Under the pieces are notes generated by a model, which saw nothing but the letters and a program-made list of their open reading frames with translations, was not told the DNA's origin and made no database searches. A stretch of DNA of 64,000 nucleotides from Pseudomonadota bacterium. GTDB lineage: Bacteria; Pseudomonadota; Gammaproteobacteria; Steroidobacterales; Steroidobacteraceae. Position 1 is the stretch's first letter. Each line of letters starts with the position of its first letter. Where the stretch lies: contig JAJYUL010000012.1 in assembly GCA_021792555.1 (NCBI GenBank), forward strand, positions 17,462-81,461. Reading direction: 5' to 3'. This document shows, piece after piece, positions 44,658 through 54,621 of the stretch. The position numbers and the translations under genes are program-made.

Positions 44658-47477
44658 ATGCCGTTCGGGGTGTGGTCAATGATCGCCAAACGCTCAAGTC
44701 TGGTGATGGCGCTGCTGCTGGCGTTGCCGCAGGCGGCGCTGGCTCTGGGCCTCGGGAATATCCATCTTAAGTCGCATCTCGACCAGCCACTCGATGCGCG
44801 CATCGACCTGCTCGATGCCACTCCGGGCACGCTGCAGAGCCTGTCGGTGGGGCTCGCCTCGCGTGCGACGTTCGCCAAATACGGGCTGAGCTGGCCGGCG
44901 TACCTCGATGGGGCGCAGGTCCAGGTGACCCACGGCGCCGGCGGACGCGTGGTGCTGCATTTGACCTCGCAGCTGCCGGTCACCGATCCGATCCTGACCC
45001 TGCTGGTCAAGGCCAACTGGGATCGCGGCGTGCTGTTCCGCGAGTACACCATTTTGCTGAACCCGCCGCTCTACGTGCCGAGCGCGAGCCAGCCGCGCCA
45101 TGTGGCGATTGCCGCGCCGGTGGTGGGCAACGCGCCGCGCACCGGGGAACTGCCGAGCGCGAGCGCCGCGGCGAGTCCGCCGCCGCCCGCGGCCGTGGCC
45201 CCGCCCGCCGTGCCGGTGAGCCACGGGCCGCGTTCGGTCCATGTGCATCCAGGCCAGACGCTCTCCGGCATCGCCAGCCGCTACAGCGGCGGCGGCATGG
45301 ACTCGGCACGGACGCGCCAGTGGATGGTGGCGATCTATCAGCTCAATCCGCGGGCCTTCGCACACAATATGAACCTGCTGCGCGCCGGGGCGGTGTTGCG
45401 CATTCCCTCGGCGAGCGCAGCGGCCCAGGTCTCTTCCGCGGCGGCCTGGCGCGAGGTCAACCGGCAGGACAGCGCCTGGCAGAGCAGCCAGGGCGCGAGC
45501 GCCGGCCGGCTGCGCCTGGTGGCCCCGAGCGGTCCGGCCGCCGCCGGCACGGGCAACTCGGGCCAGGTCGGCGCCCTGCAGGCTCAGGTGAGCACGCTGC
45601 AGAGCCAGCTGGCGCAGGAGAAGCGCCTGGTGCAGCTCAAGAGCGCGGCGCTCGCTGCGCTGCAGGCCCAGGTGGCCGCCCGCAAGGCGCCGCCGGCGGC
45701 CGCCTCGGCCCCGAGTGCTTCTGCGGCCGCGGCACATACGCCTGGCGCAGCGGCCCCGGTGCATCCGCCTGTGAAATTCCATGCGCCGCGCCCGGCGCCG
45801 GCTGTGGCGCACGCCAACGCCCCGGGCATGCTGGCCCAGACGCTGCGCCGGTACTGGTGGGCGCTTCTGGCGCTGCTGGTTCTCGTGGCGGCCTATGTGC
45901 TCGGCAGAGTGCTGCGCACCCGGCGTGAGTCGGCCGCCGACGAACTGCTGACCGAATCGGCCGACACGCGGTTCGAGCCGGACGCCGCTGCTGCGCCGGT
46001 CGAGCCGGTGAGCGTGGCCCCGCGCCGCGAGGCTGCGATCGACGTGCGGGAAACGACGCACGAGCAGCCGCGCCTGGTGATGAATGAGGCCTCCTCGCCG
46101 ATGGTCGCGACGCACGTCGCGGCCGATCAGACGATGAGCAGCGAGACCGCGCTGAATCTCGAGCAGGGCGACCCGCTGGCCGAGGCCGACTTCCACATGG
46201 CCTACGGTCTGTACGATCAGGCCGCCGACCTGATCCGCATCGCCATCCAGCGCGAGCCGGAGCGGCGCGATCTGAAGCTCAAGCTGCTCGAGGTGTTCTT
46301 CGTCTGGGGGAACAAGGAGCAGTTCGTCGAGATGGCGCACGAGCTGGCCGAATCGCGCGATCAGGCCGCGGCAGGCGAGTGGGACAAGGTCGTGATCATG
46401 GGCCGCCAGCTCGCCCCGGACGATCCGCTGTTCGCCGGCTCCGAGGTGAGCGGCGCGGCCTCCCAGGGTGTGGATCTGGATCTCGAGGGCGGCCAGGGAC
46501 GCGTGGATTTCGATCTGATGGGCGGGGCCCTGCCGGGCGCCGCCGCGAGCGGCGCCACCGGCAGCACCGGCGCGTTCGACCTGGATATCGGTGCGGCGCT
46601 CGGGGAGGATGCGCCCGTAGCCGATACGGTGGCGGGCGCCGATCTGAACGGGACGCTGCCGGGGCTCGAGGCCATCGGATCGGACACCGGCGTCACGCAG
46701 GAGATGGCCGATCATCCGTTCGATCAGGAGCCGGCGTTCGAGCCGGTCGAGCCCACTGTCGAGCAGCCCGCGCTGCACATGGGCGGCCAGTCGGCGCTGC
46801 GCGAGAAGGTCGAGGCGCTGAGCCCGGCCTCCGACCGCACCGCGGAGCTCGCGATCGACGATCTGGGCCTGGACCTCGGCGCATTCGAGACGACGGTTCA
46901 GCCGGGCCTCGGGGCCGATTCGCCCACGCTGGTTGCGGGGCTCGATGAGCATTCGCGCGAGGTGCTGGAGCGGGCCGAAGGGTCCGCCGCGAGCGAGCGC
47001 GAGCCGCCGCCGGCGGCCGCGCCGAATTCGACCGGCACCACCAGCGCCTGGCAGATCGATGAGCGCGAACTGGAGAACCTGCTCGCCGCACAGCCCAATG
47101 GCGGCGGGCACGACACCTCGGAGACTTCCCGGCTGAGCGCGCTCGATGCCGCGGGGGGCGTGGACTTCGATCTCGGCGGCGCGGCGCCCGCGGTCAAGCC
47201 TCAGGGCGGCAACGGCCTGGATTTCGACATCGGGACCGCGACGTTCGCGAGTACCGATCTTGCCGCGACGCAGGACTCGCCCACCGAGGAGAACAGCATC
47301 GCCGAGCTCGAGCCGGTGACGATGAGCGAAGTCGGCACCAAGCTCGATCTGGCCCGAGCCTACATGGACATGGGTGATCCGGAGGGCGCGCGCAGCATCC
47401 TCGAGGAAGTGATGCACGAGGGCTCGGACGCGCAGCGGCAGGAGGCGGGCCGCCTGATGGAGTCGCTGCCCGGCTGA
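44658..47477 (+). CDS. fimV: FimV/HubP-type polar landmark protein
   Basis: A 939-residue inner-membrane protein that organises the cell pole for type IV pili, flagella and chemotaxis. Order: signal peptide (about 8-30), FimV N-terminal domain (LGNIHLKSHLDQPLDARIDL), LysM peptidoglycan-binding domain (about 192-255, HVHPGQTLSGIASRY), a coiled coil (about 300-340), membrane segment (about 397-418), a long acidic cytoplasmic part with a TPR-like region (HMAYGLYDQAADLIRIAI), and the C-terminal FimV motif LDLARAYMDMGDPEGARSIL. An ATG at 44679 is an alternative start. truA overlaps its stop, as in Pseudomonas. Confidence 0.94.
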   Translation: MPFGVWSMIAKRSSLVMALLLALPQAALALGLGNIHLKSHLDQPLDARIDLLDATPGTLQSLSVGLASRATFAKYGLSWPAYLDGAQVQVTHGAGGRVVLHLTSQLPVTDPILTLLVKANWDRGVLFREYTILLNPPLYVPSASQPRHVAIAAPVVGNAPRTGELPSASAAASPPPPAAVAPPAVPVSHGPRSVHVHPGQTLSGIASRYSGGGMDSARTRQWMVAIYQLNPRAFAHNMNLLRAGAVLRIPSASAAAQVSSAAAWREVNRQDSAWQSSQGASAGRLRLVAPSGPAAAGTGNSGQVGALQAQVSTLQSQLAQEKRLVQLKSAALAALQAQVAARKAPPAAASAPSASAAAAHTPGAAAPVHPPVKFHAPRPAPAVAHANAPGMLAQTLRRYWWALLALLVLVAAYVLGRVLRTRRESAADELLTESADTRFEPDAAAAPVEPVSVAPRREAAIDVRETTHEQPRLVMNEASSPMVATHVAADQTMSSETALNLEQGDPLAEADFHMAYGLYDQAADLIRIAIQREPERRDLKLKLLEVFFVWGNKEQFVEMAHELAESRDQAAAGEWDKVVIMGRQLAPDDPLFAGSEVSGAASQGVDLDLEGGQGRVDFDLMGGALPGAAASGATGSTGAFDLDIGAALGEDAPVADTVAGADLNGTLPGLEAIGSDTGVTQEMADHPFDQEPAFEPVEPTVEQPALHMGGQSALREKVEALSPASDRTAELAIDDLGLDLGAFETTVQPGLGADSPTLVAGLDEHSREVLERAEGSAASEREPPPAAAPNSTGTTSAWQIDERELENLLAAQPNGGGHDTSETSRLSALDAAGGVDFDLGGAAPAVKPQGGNGLDFDIGTATFASTDLAATQDSPTEENSIAELEPVTMSEVGTKLDLARAYMDMGDPEGARSILEEVMHEGSDAQRQEAGRLMESLPG

Positions 47478-48259
47478 TGCCTCGGATCGCGATCGGGCTC
47501 GAGTACCAGGGCGGCGCCTACGTCGGCTGGCAGAGCCAACCCGCACGCCCGAGCGTGCAGGGATGTGTCGAGGCGGCCCTGGCAAAGGTGGCCGACGCGC
47601 CGGTCAGCCTGGTATGCGCGGGCCGCACGGACGCCGGGGTGCACGCCCGCGGCCAGGTCGCGCACTTCGACACCGAGGCCGCCCGGAGCATGCGCGCGTG
47701 GGTGCTCGGCGCCAATGCCGAGCTGCCGCGCGACATCAGCCTCTCATGGGCCCAGCCGGTGCCGGAACACTTTCACGCGCGCTACTCGGCCGAGGCGCGC
47801 ACCTACCGCTACCTCATTCTCAACCGCTGGGCCCGCTCGGCGCTGTCTGCGCGCCGCGCCACCTGGGTGCACCGGCCGCTCGATGAGGCGGCGATGGGGC
47901 GGGCGGCCGCGCTCCTGGAAGGCGAGCACGACTTCAGCGCGTTCCGCGCCGCGCAGTGCCAGGCCAAATCCCCGATCCGCCGCCTCGAGCGGCTGACCGT
48001 GCGGCGCGAGGAGGCGTGGCTGACGATCGAAGCGACGGCGAACGCGTTCCTGCACCACATGGTGCGCAATATCGCCGGCCTGCTCATCGTCATCGGCAAG
48101 GGCGATGCCCCGGCCGCCTGGGCCGCCGAGGTGCTGGCCGGTCGCGATCGGCGCCTCAGCGCCCCCACCGCGCCGGCCGACGGCCTGTATCTGTGGCGGG
48201 TGCGCTATCCGCAGGCGTTCGCCCTGCCCGAGCCGCTGGGCGCTCCGCCGGCGTGCTGA
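47477..48259 (+). CDS. truA: tRNA pseudouridine(38-40) synthase TruA
   Basis: TruA isomerises uridines 38-40 in the anticodon arm of many tRNAs. The 260-residue protein has the catalytic aspartate in CAGRTDAGVHARGQVAHFDT, the early GLEYQGGAYVGWQSQP and the RNA-binding FLHHMVRNIAGLLIVIGKG. Its ATG overlaps the fimV stop. trpF and the tryptophan genes that follow truA in Pseudomonas are absent; accD comes next, 39 bp on. Confidence 0.96.
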   Translation: MPRIAIGLEYQGGAYVGWQSQPARPSVQGCVEAALAKVADAPVSLVCAGRTDAGVHARGQVAHFDTEAARSMRAWVLGANAELPRDISLSWAQPVPEHFHARYSAEARTYRYLILNRWARSALSARRATWVHRPLDEAAMGRAAALLEGEHDFSAFRAAQCQAKSPIRRLERLTVRREEAWLTIEATANAFLHHMVRNIAGLLIVIGKGDAPAAWAAEVLAGRDRRLSAPTAPADGLYLWRVRYPQAFALPEPLGAPPAC

Positions 48260-48298
48260 TCGGCTATCATCGCGCGCTGGCGCAGTCGTGGATGTCCT

Positions 48299-49162
48299 AT
48301 GTCCTGGTTCGAAAAGATCATGCCCTCGCGCATCAAGACCGAGCGCCGCACGCGCTCGGTGCCCGAGGGCCTGTGGATCAAGTGCCCGGTGTGCGACGCG
48401 GTGCTGTACCGCGCCGAGCTTGAGCGCAATCTCTATGTCTGCCCCAAGTGCTCGCATCACATGCGCATCGGGGCGCGCGAGCGGCTCGATGCCTTTCTCG
48501 ATCCCGGCTCCGCCCAGGAGCTCGCCGCAGGCATCTATCCGGAAGATCCGCTGAAGTTCCGCGACAGCAAGCGCTACAAGGACCGCCTGGCGCAGGCGCA
48601 GAAGACCACCGCAGAGGCCGATGCCCTGGTGGTGATGGCCGGCACGCTCGAGGAGCTGCCCGTGGTGGCCTGCGCATTCGAGTTCCAGTTCCTCGGCGGC
48701 TCGATGGGCTCGGTCGTCGGCGAGCGCTTCAAGCGCGCCGTCGATCACTGCATCGCCGAGCGCAAGTCGCTGGTGTGCTTCACCGCCAGCGGCGGGGCGC
48801 GCATGCAGGAGGCGCTGTACTCGCTGCTGCAGATGGCCAAGACGTCGGCGGCGCTCGCGCAGCTGAAGCGCGCGCGGCTGCCGTTCATCTCGGTCATGAC
48901 CGATCCGACCACCGGCGGCGTGTCGGCGAGTCTGGCGATGCTCGGGGACCTGAATCTCGCCGAGCCGCGCGCGTTGATCGGCTTCGCCGGTCCGCGCGTC
49001 ATCCAGCAGACGGTGCGCGAGACGCTGCCCGAGGGGTTCCAGCGCAGCGAATTCCTGCTCGAACACGGCGCGCTCGACATGATCGTGGACCGGCGCGAAA
49101 TGCGCGCGCGCATCGCCTCGGTGCTGCGGCTGCTGCTGAAGAAGCCGGCCGCCGCGGCGTAA
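48299..49162 (+). CDS. accD: Acetyl-CoA carboxylase carboxyltransferase subunit beta
   Basis: AccD with AccA transfers carboxyl from biotin to acetyl-CoA, the committed step of fatty-acid synthesis. The 287-residue protein has the N-terminal zinc ribbon (CPVC and CPKC, 18 residues apart) followed by the crotonase-like core: [40 protein letters not shown] and [20 protein letters not shown]. It is followed by folC in the classical order. Confidence 0.97.
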   Translation: MSWFEKIMPSRIKTERRTRSVPEGLWIKCPVCDAVLYRAELERNLYVCPKCSHHMRIGARERLDAFLDPGSAQELAAGIYPEDPLKFRDSKRYKDRLAQAQKTTAEADALVVMAGTLEELPVVACAFEFQFLGGSMGSVVGERFKRAVDHCIAERKSLVCFTASGGARMQEALYSLLQMAKTSAALAQLKRARLPFISVMTDPTTGGVSASLAMLGDLNLAEPRALIGFAGPRVIQQTVRETLPEGFQRSEFLLEHGALDMIVDRREMRARIASVLRLLLKKPAAAA

Positions 49163-49205
49163 CCGTCACGCGCCGCGCCGGGCCGGCCGCAGCGCCAAGA
49201 GGCGT

Positions 49206-50507
49206 ATGAGCGAGTCACTCGAGTACTGGCTGGCGCGGCAGCAGGCTGCGCACCCGCGCGCGATCGACCTGGGGCTCGAGCGCGTATCGGCCGTGGCGCG
49301 CCGCCTGGGCCTCGATCAGCCCGCCTGCACCGTGATCACCGTGGCCGGCACCAACGGCAAGGGATCGACCGCGGCACACGCCGAGGCGCTGCTGCTCGCG
49401 GCGGGCGCCTCGGTGGGGCTGTTCACCTCGCCGCATTTCATCCGCTACAACGAGCGCATCCGCCTGCAGGGCCGCGAGGTCGAGGATGCGGCGCTCGTGA
49501 GTGCGTTCGAGCACATCGAGGCGGCACGCGGCGCCGAGACGCTCACCTTCTTCGAGTACAACACGCTGGCGGCGCTTTGGCTGTTCGCAGAGCGCGGCGT
49601 GCGCTTCGCCGTGCTCGAGGTCGGCCTCGGCGGGCGGCTGGATGCGACCAACCTCCTCGATGCGGATGCCGCCGTGCTGTGCTCGGTCGGGCTCGATCAT
49701 CGCGACTGGCTCGGGGAGACGCTGGAGCAGATCGGAGCCGAGAAGGCGGGCATCTTCCGGCCCGGCCGCCCCGCGGTGCTCGGCACGGCGCAGATGCCCG
49801 CGAGCGTCTACGCGGCCATCGAGCGGCTCGGCGCCCGGGCGATCGTGGCCGAGCGGGATTACCGCTGGCAGGTCGGCGCGGATGGACGCTGGAGCTATCA
49901 CGGCGCGCACCTTCGGCTCAGCGGTCTGCCACCCTCGCGGCTCGAAGGGACGATCCAGTACCGCAACGCCGCGAGCGCGCTCGCTGCAATCGAGGCGCTC
50001 GCGGACGGCCCGGCGGCCCCGCACGTGCGTACCGTGCTTGCGGCGCTCGATGCGCCGGCCGTGAGCGCCGCGCTCGGCGCGGTGCACCTCGCCGGGCGCT
50101 TCCAGGTGGTGCCGGGGGAGATCGAGTGGATCCTCGACATCGCGCACAACCCCCCGGCGGCCGAGGTGTTCGCCGCGGAACTCGCCCGGCGTCCCTCCCA
50201 CGGACGGACGCTTGCGGTGGTGGGCATCCTCGGAGACAAGGATGCGGCGCAGATCGGCGCGGCGCTCGCCCCGGTGCTCGATGAGTGGTTCCTGTGCGCG
50301 CTGCCGGGTCCGCGCGGCACCAGCGCGCAGGCGCTCGCGCAACGACTCGCGGCGGTCGCGCGCGCGCCGAAGCTGTTTGACTCGGTAGCTGACGCCTGCG
50401 CCGCAGCGTCTCGTGCGGCGCAGCCCGGCGACCGTGTGATCGTGTGCGGCTCGGTGTACACAGTCGGGCCGGCGCTGCAGTGGCTTGGAGTATACTCGGA
50501 GCGGTGA
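49206..50507 (+). CDS. folC: Dihydrofolate/folylpolyglutamate synthase FolC
   Basis: FolC adds glutamate to dihydropteroate and then extends the folate glutamate tail. The 433-residue protein has the Mur-ligase P-loop TVAGTNGKGSTAAHAEALL, the TSPHFIRYNERIRLQGREVE folate loop, LEVGLGGRLDATN and GLDHRDWLG. The last codons overlap the next gene's GTG start (GTGA). It acts downstream of FolE2 and shares the folate pool with GlyA and FolD. Confidence 0.96.
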   Translation: MSESLEYWLARQQAAHPRAIDLGLERVSAVARRLGLDQPACTVITVAGTNGKGSTAAHAEALLLAAGASVGLFTSPHFIRYNERIRLQGREVEDAALVSAFEHIEAARGAETLTFFEYNTLAALWLFAERGVRFAVLEVGLGGRLDATNLLDADAAVLCSVGLDHRDWLGETLEQIGAEKAGIFRPGRPAVLGTAQMPASVYAAIERLGARAIVAERDYRWQVGADGRWSYHGAHLRLSGLPPSRLEGTIQYRNAASALAAIEALADGPAAPHVRTVLAALDAPAVSAALGAVHLAGRFQVVPGEIEWILDIAHNPPAAEVFAAELARRPSHGRTLAVVGILGDKDAAQIGAALAPVLDEWFLCALPGPRGTSAQALAQRLAAVARAPKLFDSVADACAAASRAAQPGDRVIVCGSVYTVGPALQWLGVYSER

Positions 50508-51184
50508 AAGAACGATTGACGGGCGCCATCATCCTCGTGGCGCTGATCGTGCTGTTGGTTCCCGAGTTGCTGACTGGACCGCCGCAGGTGACGCCCGCGG
50601 GCGCCCCGTCGGCCGGTGCCACTGCCGCTGTTGCCTCCGCCGGGACCGCGGCGGTGCACACCTACACCCTGCCGCTTTCAGCGTCCGCCGGTGCGCGCGC
50701 CGCCGCCCTGCCGGCCGTCGCGCCGCCGCCAACCCACAAGAGCGCGGCGGCCCCGGCGCGCGCCGATACGGCCCCCACCGCGGCGGCGCCTCGGCCCGCT
50801 GAGACGTCGCCCGCCCAGACGGCCAAGGCCGCGGCCGTGCCGGTGCGGCCGCATCCTGCAGCGCCTCGACCTCAGCCGAGGCCACGAGCTCAAGCCAAGC
50901 CGGTGCCGCAAGCCCGGCCCGTCGCGCGGCAGGCCGCCGCGCGCCCGCCCGCCGGGCCGCGCTGGGCGGTGCAATTGGGGGTGTTCGCATTCCACGCCGA
51001 TGCGCTGCGCCTGGCGCAGCGGGTCCGCGCCCGGGGTATCCCGGTCCGCATCACCCCGCTGCATATCCGCGGACGGTTGCTCTGGCGTGTGGCGAGCGGG
51101 TCGGTGCGCGGCCGGCCGGCCGCCCTGGCGCTGGCCCGGCGCCTGAGCGGGCTCGGGTTCAAGGGCGAGCTCCTGCGGCAGTGA
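50504..51184 (+). CDS. dedD: DedD-like SPOR-domain cell-division protein
   Basis: A 226-residue bitopic inner-membrane protein that binds denuded septal peptidoglycan. The GTG at 50504 begins MKERLTGAIILVALIVLLVP, a short cytoplasmic end plus membrane anchor typical of DedD. A long Ala/Pro-rich periplasmic linker leads to the C-terminal SPOR domain (RWAVQLGVFAFHADALRLAQ through LARRLSGLGFKGELL). It sits between folC and cvpA as in E. coli. Start choice follows the folC overlap. Confidence 0.88.
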   Translation: MKERLTGAIILVALIVLLVPELLTGPPQVTPAGAPSAGATAAVASAGTAAVHTYTLPLSASAGARAAALPAVAPPPTHKSAAAPARADTAPTAAAPRPAETSPAQTAKAAAVPVRPHPAAPRPQPRPRAQAKPVPQARPVARQAAARPPAGPRWAVQLGVFAFHADALRLAQRVRARGIPVRITPLHIRGRLLWRVASGSVRGRPAALALARRLSGLGFKGELLRQ

Positions 51185-51370
51185 CATGACGCCAAGCGGG
51201 CAGTGCGGTGCTCTTGTACAATCCGCGCCCCCAGGAGCCGTCCGACTGATGATGCGCCTACCGCGGCTGCCGCACAGCGACACCCTTCCGCCATCGGCCC
51301 GACGGCCAGGCGGTGGCGGCGCAGCGCGCGGGATCGGCCCGCAGGCCTGGGACCGAGCGCGCGTGACGGC

Positions 51371-51844
51371 ATGAACATCACCGACTACGTGGTGGCCGCA
51401 ACGATCTTCCTGTCCGCAGTGGTCGGGGCTGTGCGCGGCTTTCTACGCGAGGCCATTGCGCTCGCCGCCTGGCTGGTGGCGCTGTTTCTCGGCTGGCATT
51501 TCGGGCCGCGCCTCGCGCCGCACCTCGGCGGGCTGCTGTCCGCCCCCGAGGTGCGCATCTGGGCTGCCCGGGTGATCATCGCCGCGCTCGTGCTGCTGGT
51601 CGGCATGGCGATCGGAGCGATCGTCGGGCACTTCGTGCGCCTGTCTATCTTCAGCGGCACCGACCGCTTCCTCGGCTTTCTGTTCGGCGCGGCCCGCGGC
51701 GCGGTGCTGCTCGGGGTTTTCGTCATACTCGCCGAGCTGCTGCACCTTGATTCCGAGAGCTGGTGGCGCCATTCAATCCTGATTCCCTATGGCAAGTCGA
51801 TCGCAAGCGGGCTGAGGACGCTGGTCGGGGCCGGGCGGCTGTGA
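51371..51844 (+). CDS. cvpA: CvpA-family membrane protein
   Basis: A 157-residue inner-membrane protein with four predicted membrane segments, conserved next to purF; E. coli CvpA is needed for colicin V export, and its basic role is uncertain. It begins MNITDYVVAATIFLSAVVGAVRGFLREA, the usual start, then WAARVIIAALVLLVGMAIGA and the GTDRFLGFLFGAARGAVL motif that marks the family. The 186-bp gap after dedD holds a TACAAT -10-like sequence (51217-51222) without a clear -35. Confidence 0.93.
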   Translation: MNITDYVVAATIFLSAVVGAVRGFLREAIALAAWLVALFLGWHFGPRLAPHLGGLLSAPEVRIWAARVIIAALVLLVGMAIGAIVGHFVRLSIFSGTDRFLGFLFGAARGAVLLGVFVILAELLHLDSESWWRHSILIPYGKSIASGLRTLVGAGRL

Positions 51845-51852
51845 GGTAGCTT

Positions 51853-53361
51853 ATGTGCGGAATCGTCGGGCTCGTCGGCACGAGCGCGGTCAACCAGCGC
51901 CTCTACGATGCGCTGACCGTGCTGCAGCATCGCGGGCAGGATGCCGCCGGTATCGCCACCAGCGGCGAGAGCGGACTGTGCGTACGCAAGGCGAGCGGGC
52001 TGGTCCGCGACGTGTTCCAGCAACAGCACATGCTCGAGCTCAAGGGTAACGTCGGCATCGGCCATGTGCGTTATCCGACCGCCGGCTGCGACAGCGCCTC
52101 GGAGGCCCAGCCGTTCTACGTCAATTCCCCCTACGGCATTTGCCTGGCGCACAACGGCAACCTGACCAACTCGGCCGAGCTCGCGGAGGTGCTCACCCGC
52201 GAGGACCGCCGTCACCTCAACACCAGCTCCGACTCAGAGGTGCTGCTCAACGTGTTCGCCTCCGAGCTGCAGCGCATCGGCACGCCCCGGGTGACGCCGG
52301 CGGATGTGTTCGCGGCGCTCGAGGCGGTGTATCGGCGCTGCCGCGGGGGCTTTGCGGTGCTCGCCATGGTGATCGGCCACGGCATCGTCGGCTTTCGCGA
52401 TCCCAACGGCATCCGCCCCCTCGTACTCGGCGAGCGCGACAGCCCGCAGGGAAAGGAGTGGATGCTCGCCTCCGAAAGCGTGGCGCTCGACAGCCTCGGT
52501 TTCCGTCTGGTGCGCGACATCGCTCCGGGCGAGGCGGTGCTGATCGATGAGGCGGGCCGGCTGCACTCGCATCAATGCGTCTCCGCAACCCGCCACACCC
52601 CGTGCATCTTCGAGTACGTTTACTTCGCGCGTCCGGACTCCAAGATCGACAACATTTCCGTCTACCGCGCGCGCATGCGCATGGGCGACCGGCTCGCCGA
52701 GAAGATCCTGCGCGAGCGGCCGAACCACGACATCGACGTGGTCATTCCGATTCCCGACACCAGCCGCACCAGCGCGCTGCAGCTCGCCCAGCGGCTCGGT
52801 CTGAAGTACCGCGAGGGGTTCACCAAGAACCGCTACATCGGCCGCACCTTCATCATGCCGGGCCAGCAGCAGCGGCAGAAGTCGGTGCGCAGCAAGCTGA
52901 ACGCCATCGACCTGGAGTTCCGCGGCAAGAACGTGCTGCTCGTCGATGACTCCATCGTGCGCGGCACCACTTCGGCGCAGATCATCGAGCTGGCGCGCGA
53001 GGCGGGCGCGCGCAAGGTCTATTTCGCCTCAGCGGCCCCGCCGGTGCGCTATCCAAACGTGTACGGCATCGACATGCCGGCGGCGCGCGAGCTGGTCGCG
53101 AGCGGCCGCAGCGTCGAGGAGGTGATGCGCCTGATCGGAGCCGATTGGCTCGTCTATCAGGACCTGGAGGATCTGATCGCCGCCTGCAAGCACGAGGACT
53201 CGCAGATCGAGGAGTTCGACACCTCGTGCTTTTCCGGCTCTTACATCACCGGCGACATCACGTCGCAGTACCTCGAGCGGCTGCAGCGCGAGCGCTCCGA
53301 TGAGGCCAAGCAGCGCGGCCGCGACGCACGCGGCGCGCTGAAAATCGTTCACGGTGGCTGA
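51853..53361 (+). CDS. purF: Amidophosphoribosyltransferase PurF
   Basis: PurF transfers glutamine-derived ammonia to PRPP, the first step of purine synthesis. The 502-residue protein starts MCGIVGLVG, with Cys2 as the glutaminase nucleophile after Met removal. The PRPP-binding loop is [18 protein letters not shown]. The FVIMP-type segment ([20 protein letters not shown]) is also present. Length and motif order are those of E. coli-type PurF without an iron-sulfur cluster. It is 8 bp from cvpA and overlaps the glycerate kinase start. Confidence 0.97.
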   Translation: MCGIVGLVGTSAVNQRLYDALTVLQHRGQDAAGIATSGESGLCVRKASGLVRDVFQQQHMLELKGNVGIGHVRYPTAGCDSASEAQPFYVNSPYGICLAHNGNLTNSAELAEVLTREDRRHLNTSSDSEVLLNVFASELQRIGTPRVTPADVFAALEAVYRRCRGGFAVLAMVIGHGIVGFRDPNGIRPLVLGERDSPQGKEWMLASESVALDSLGFRLVRDIAPGEAVLIDEAGRLHSHQCVSATRHTPCIFEYVYFARPDSKIDNISVYRARMRMGDRLAEKILRERPNHDIDVVIPIPDTSRTSALQLAQRLGLKYREGFTKNRYIGRTFIMPGQQQRQKSVRSKLNAIDLEFRGKNVLLVDDSIVRGTTSAQIIELAREAGARKVYFASAAPPVRYPNVYGIDMPAARELVASGRSVEEVMRLIGADWLVYQDLEDLIAACKHEDSQIEEFDTSCFSGSYITGDITSQYLERLQRERSDEAKQRGRDARGALKIVHGG

Positions 53362-54535
53362 CCGCCCGACAGCCGCCGGGCTGCCTCGCGAGCTGCTGAT
53401 CGAGCTGTACCGGGCGGGCGTGTCCCGCGTCGAGGGGCGCCGCTGCGTGCGCGAGGCGCTGCGCGGCGAGCCGGCCGGGCGCATCTGGGCCGCGGCGATC
53501 GGCAAGGCGGCCGTCTCCATGGCCCTCGGCGCGCGCGATGCCCTTGGGGCGGCGCTCGAGCGGCTGCTGGTGGTCACTCCGCCCGGGCACGGGGCCGAGG
53601 CGCTTGCCGCAACCGCCGCTGTGGAGATCCTCGAGAGCGCCCATCCGCTGCCCGACGAGCGCTCACTGCGCGCCGGCGCGCGGCTGCTCGGGTGGCTCGA
53701 TGAGCTGCCGGCGCAGGTCATTCCGCTGTTTCTGATCTCGGGCGGCGCATCGGCGCTCGTGGAAGTGCCCATGCCCGGGGTGAGCCTCGAGCAGCTCGTG
53801 CGCATCTCGCAGCGCGGCATCGCTGCGGGCCGTGACATCGTCGCGCTCAATGCCGAGCGGGCCCGCTGCTCGCAGATCAAGGGCGGACGGCTCGCGGCGC
53901 GGCTCGGGGCGCGCAGCGGGCGGGCACTGCTGATTTCCGACGTGCCGGGCGATGACCCGGCGGTGATCGGCTCGGGGATTCTCGCGCCGGCTGCGGGCGG
54001 AGACCGGATCCATCGCGAAGTGATCGCCTCGATCGACATGGCGATGGACGCCGTCAGCGAGGCCGCGCGCGCGCGCGGCCTGACGGTGCGGCGCGCCACG
54101 GCGCGGTTCGCCGGCGACGCGCAGCGCCTTGCGACGCAATTCACGCACGAGCTCGCGCTCGGGGAGGCGCAAGTGCGCGTCTGGGGCGGAGAGTCGACCG
54201 TGCAGCTGCCGGCCTCCCCCGGGCGTGGCGGTCGCAATCAACACCTGGCGCTCGCCGCGGCGCGGCTGATCGCCGGTTATGCGCATCTGACTTTGCTCGC
54301 GGCCGGCACCGACGGCATCGACGGCCCGACGCAGGACGCCGGCGCAGTGGTCGATGGGGAGACCTGCGCGCGCATCGCCGTGCAGGGGCTCGACGCCGAC
54401 GAGTGTCTGCGGCGCGCCGATGCGGGGACGGCGCTCGCGGCGGCCGGGGCGCTGCTGCGCACCGGGCCGACCGGGACCAACGTCGCGGATCTGGTGATCG
54501 GATTGAAACTCGCCCCGCAACGTCCCGGTTTGTGA
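53354..54535 (+). CDS. Glycerate 2-kinase (MOFRL/DUF4147 family)
   Basis: A 393-residue kinase that phosphorylates D-glycerate to 2-phosphoglycerate; the family was long misnamed hydroxypyruvate reductase. The N-terminal DUF4147 part has [20 protein letters not shown] and [20 protein letters not shown]. The C-terminal MOFRL domain has [19 protein letters not shown] and [24 protein letters not shown] sequence. The GTG start overlaps the purF stop. No glyoxylate or tartrate genes are adjacent, so the glycerate source is unknown. Confidence 0.9.
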   Translation: MADRPTAAGLPRELLIELYRAGVSRVEGRRCVREALRGEPAGRIWAAAIGKAAVSMALGARDALGAALERLLVVTPPGHGAEALAATAAVEILESAHPLPDERSLRAGARLLGWLDELPAQVIPLFLISGGASALVEVPMPGVSLEQLVRISQRGIAAGRDIVALNAERARCSQIKGGRLAARLGARSGRALLISDVPGDDPAVIGSGILAPAAGGDRIHREVIASIDMAMDAVSEAARARGLTVRRATARFAGDAQRLATQFTHELALGEAQVRVWGGESTVQLPASPGRGGRNQHLALAAARLIAGYAHLTLLAAGTDGIDGPTQDAGAVVDGETCARIAVQGLDADECLRRADAGTALAAAGALLRTGPTGTNVADLVIGLKLAPQRPGL

Positions 54536-54621
54536 GCAATTGTAGCCGCGGCGCGCAGCGGCGGGGCGGCTCTGGCGCGCCCCCGGCGCGCTCCGGTATC
54601 GTTGGCGCACGAGGGCACGCC

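Noticed and set aside
44694..47585. Open frame of over 900 codons antisense to fimV
   Set aside because: Low-complexity Arg/Gly/His/Gln composition and no recognisable motif; fimV is clear on the plus strand.
51186..51374. Small 62-codon gene between dedD and cvpA
   Set aside because: No ribosome site or conserved sequence; Pro/Arg/Gly composition is that of non-coding GC-rich DNA.
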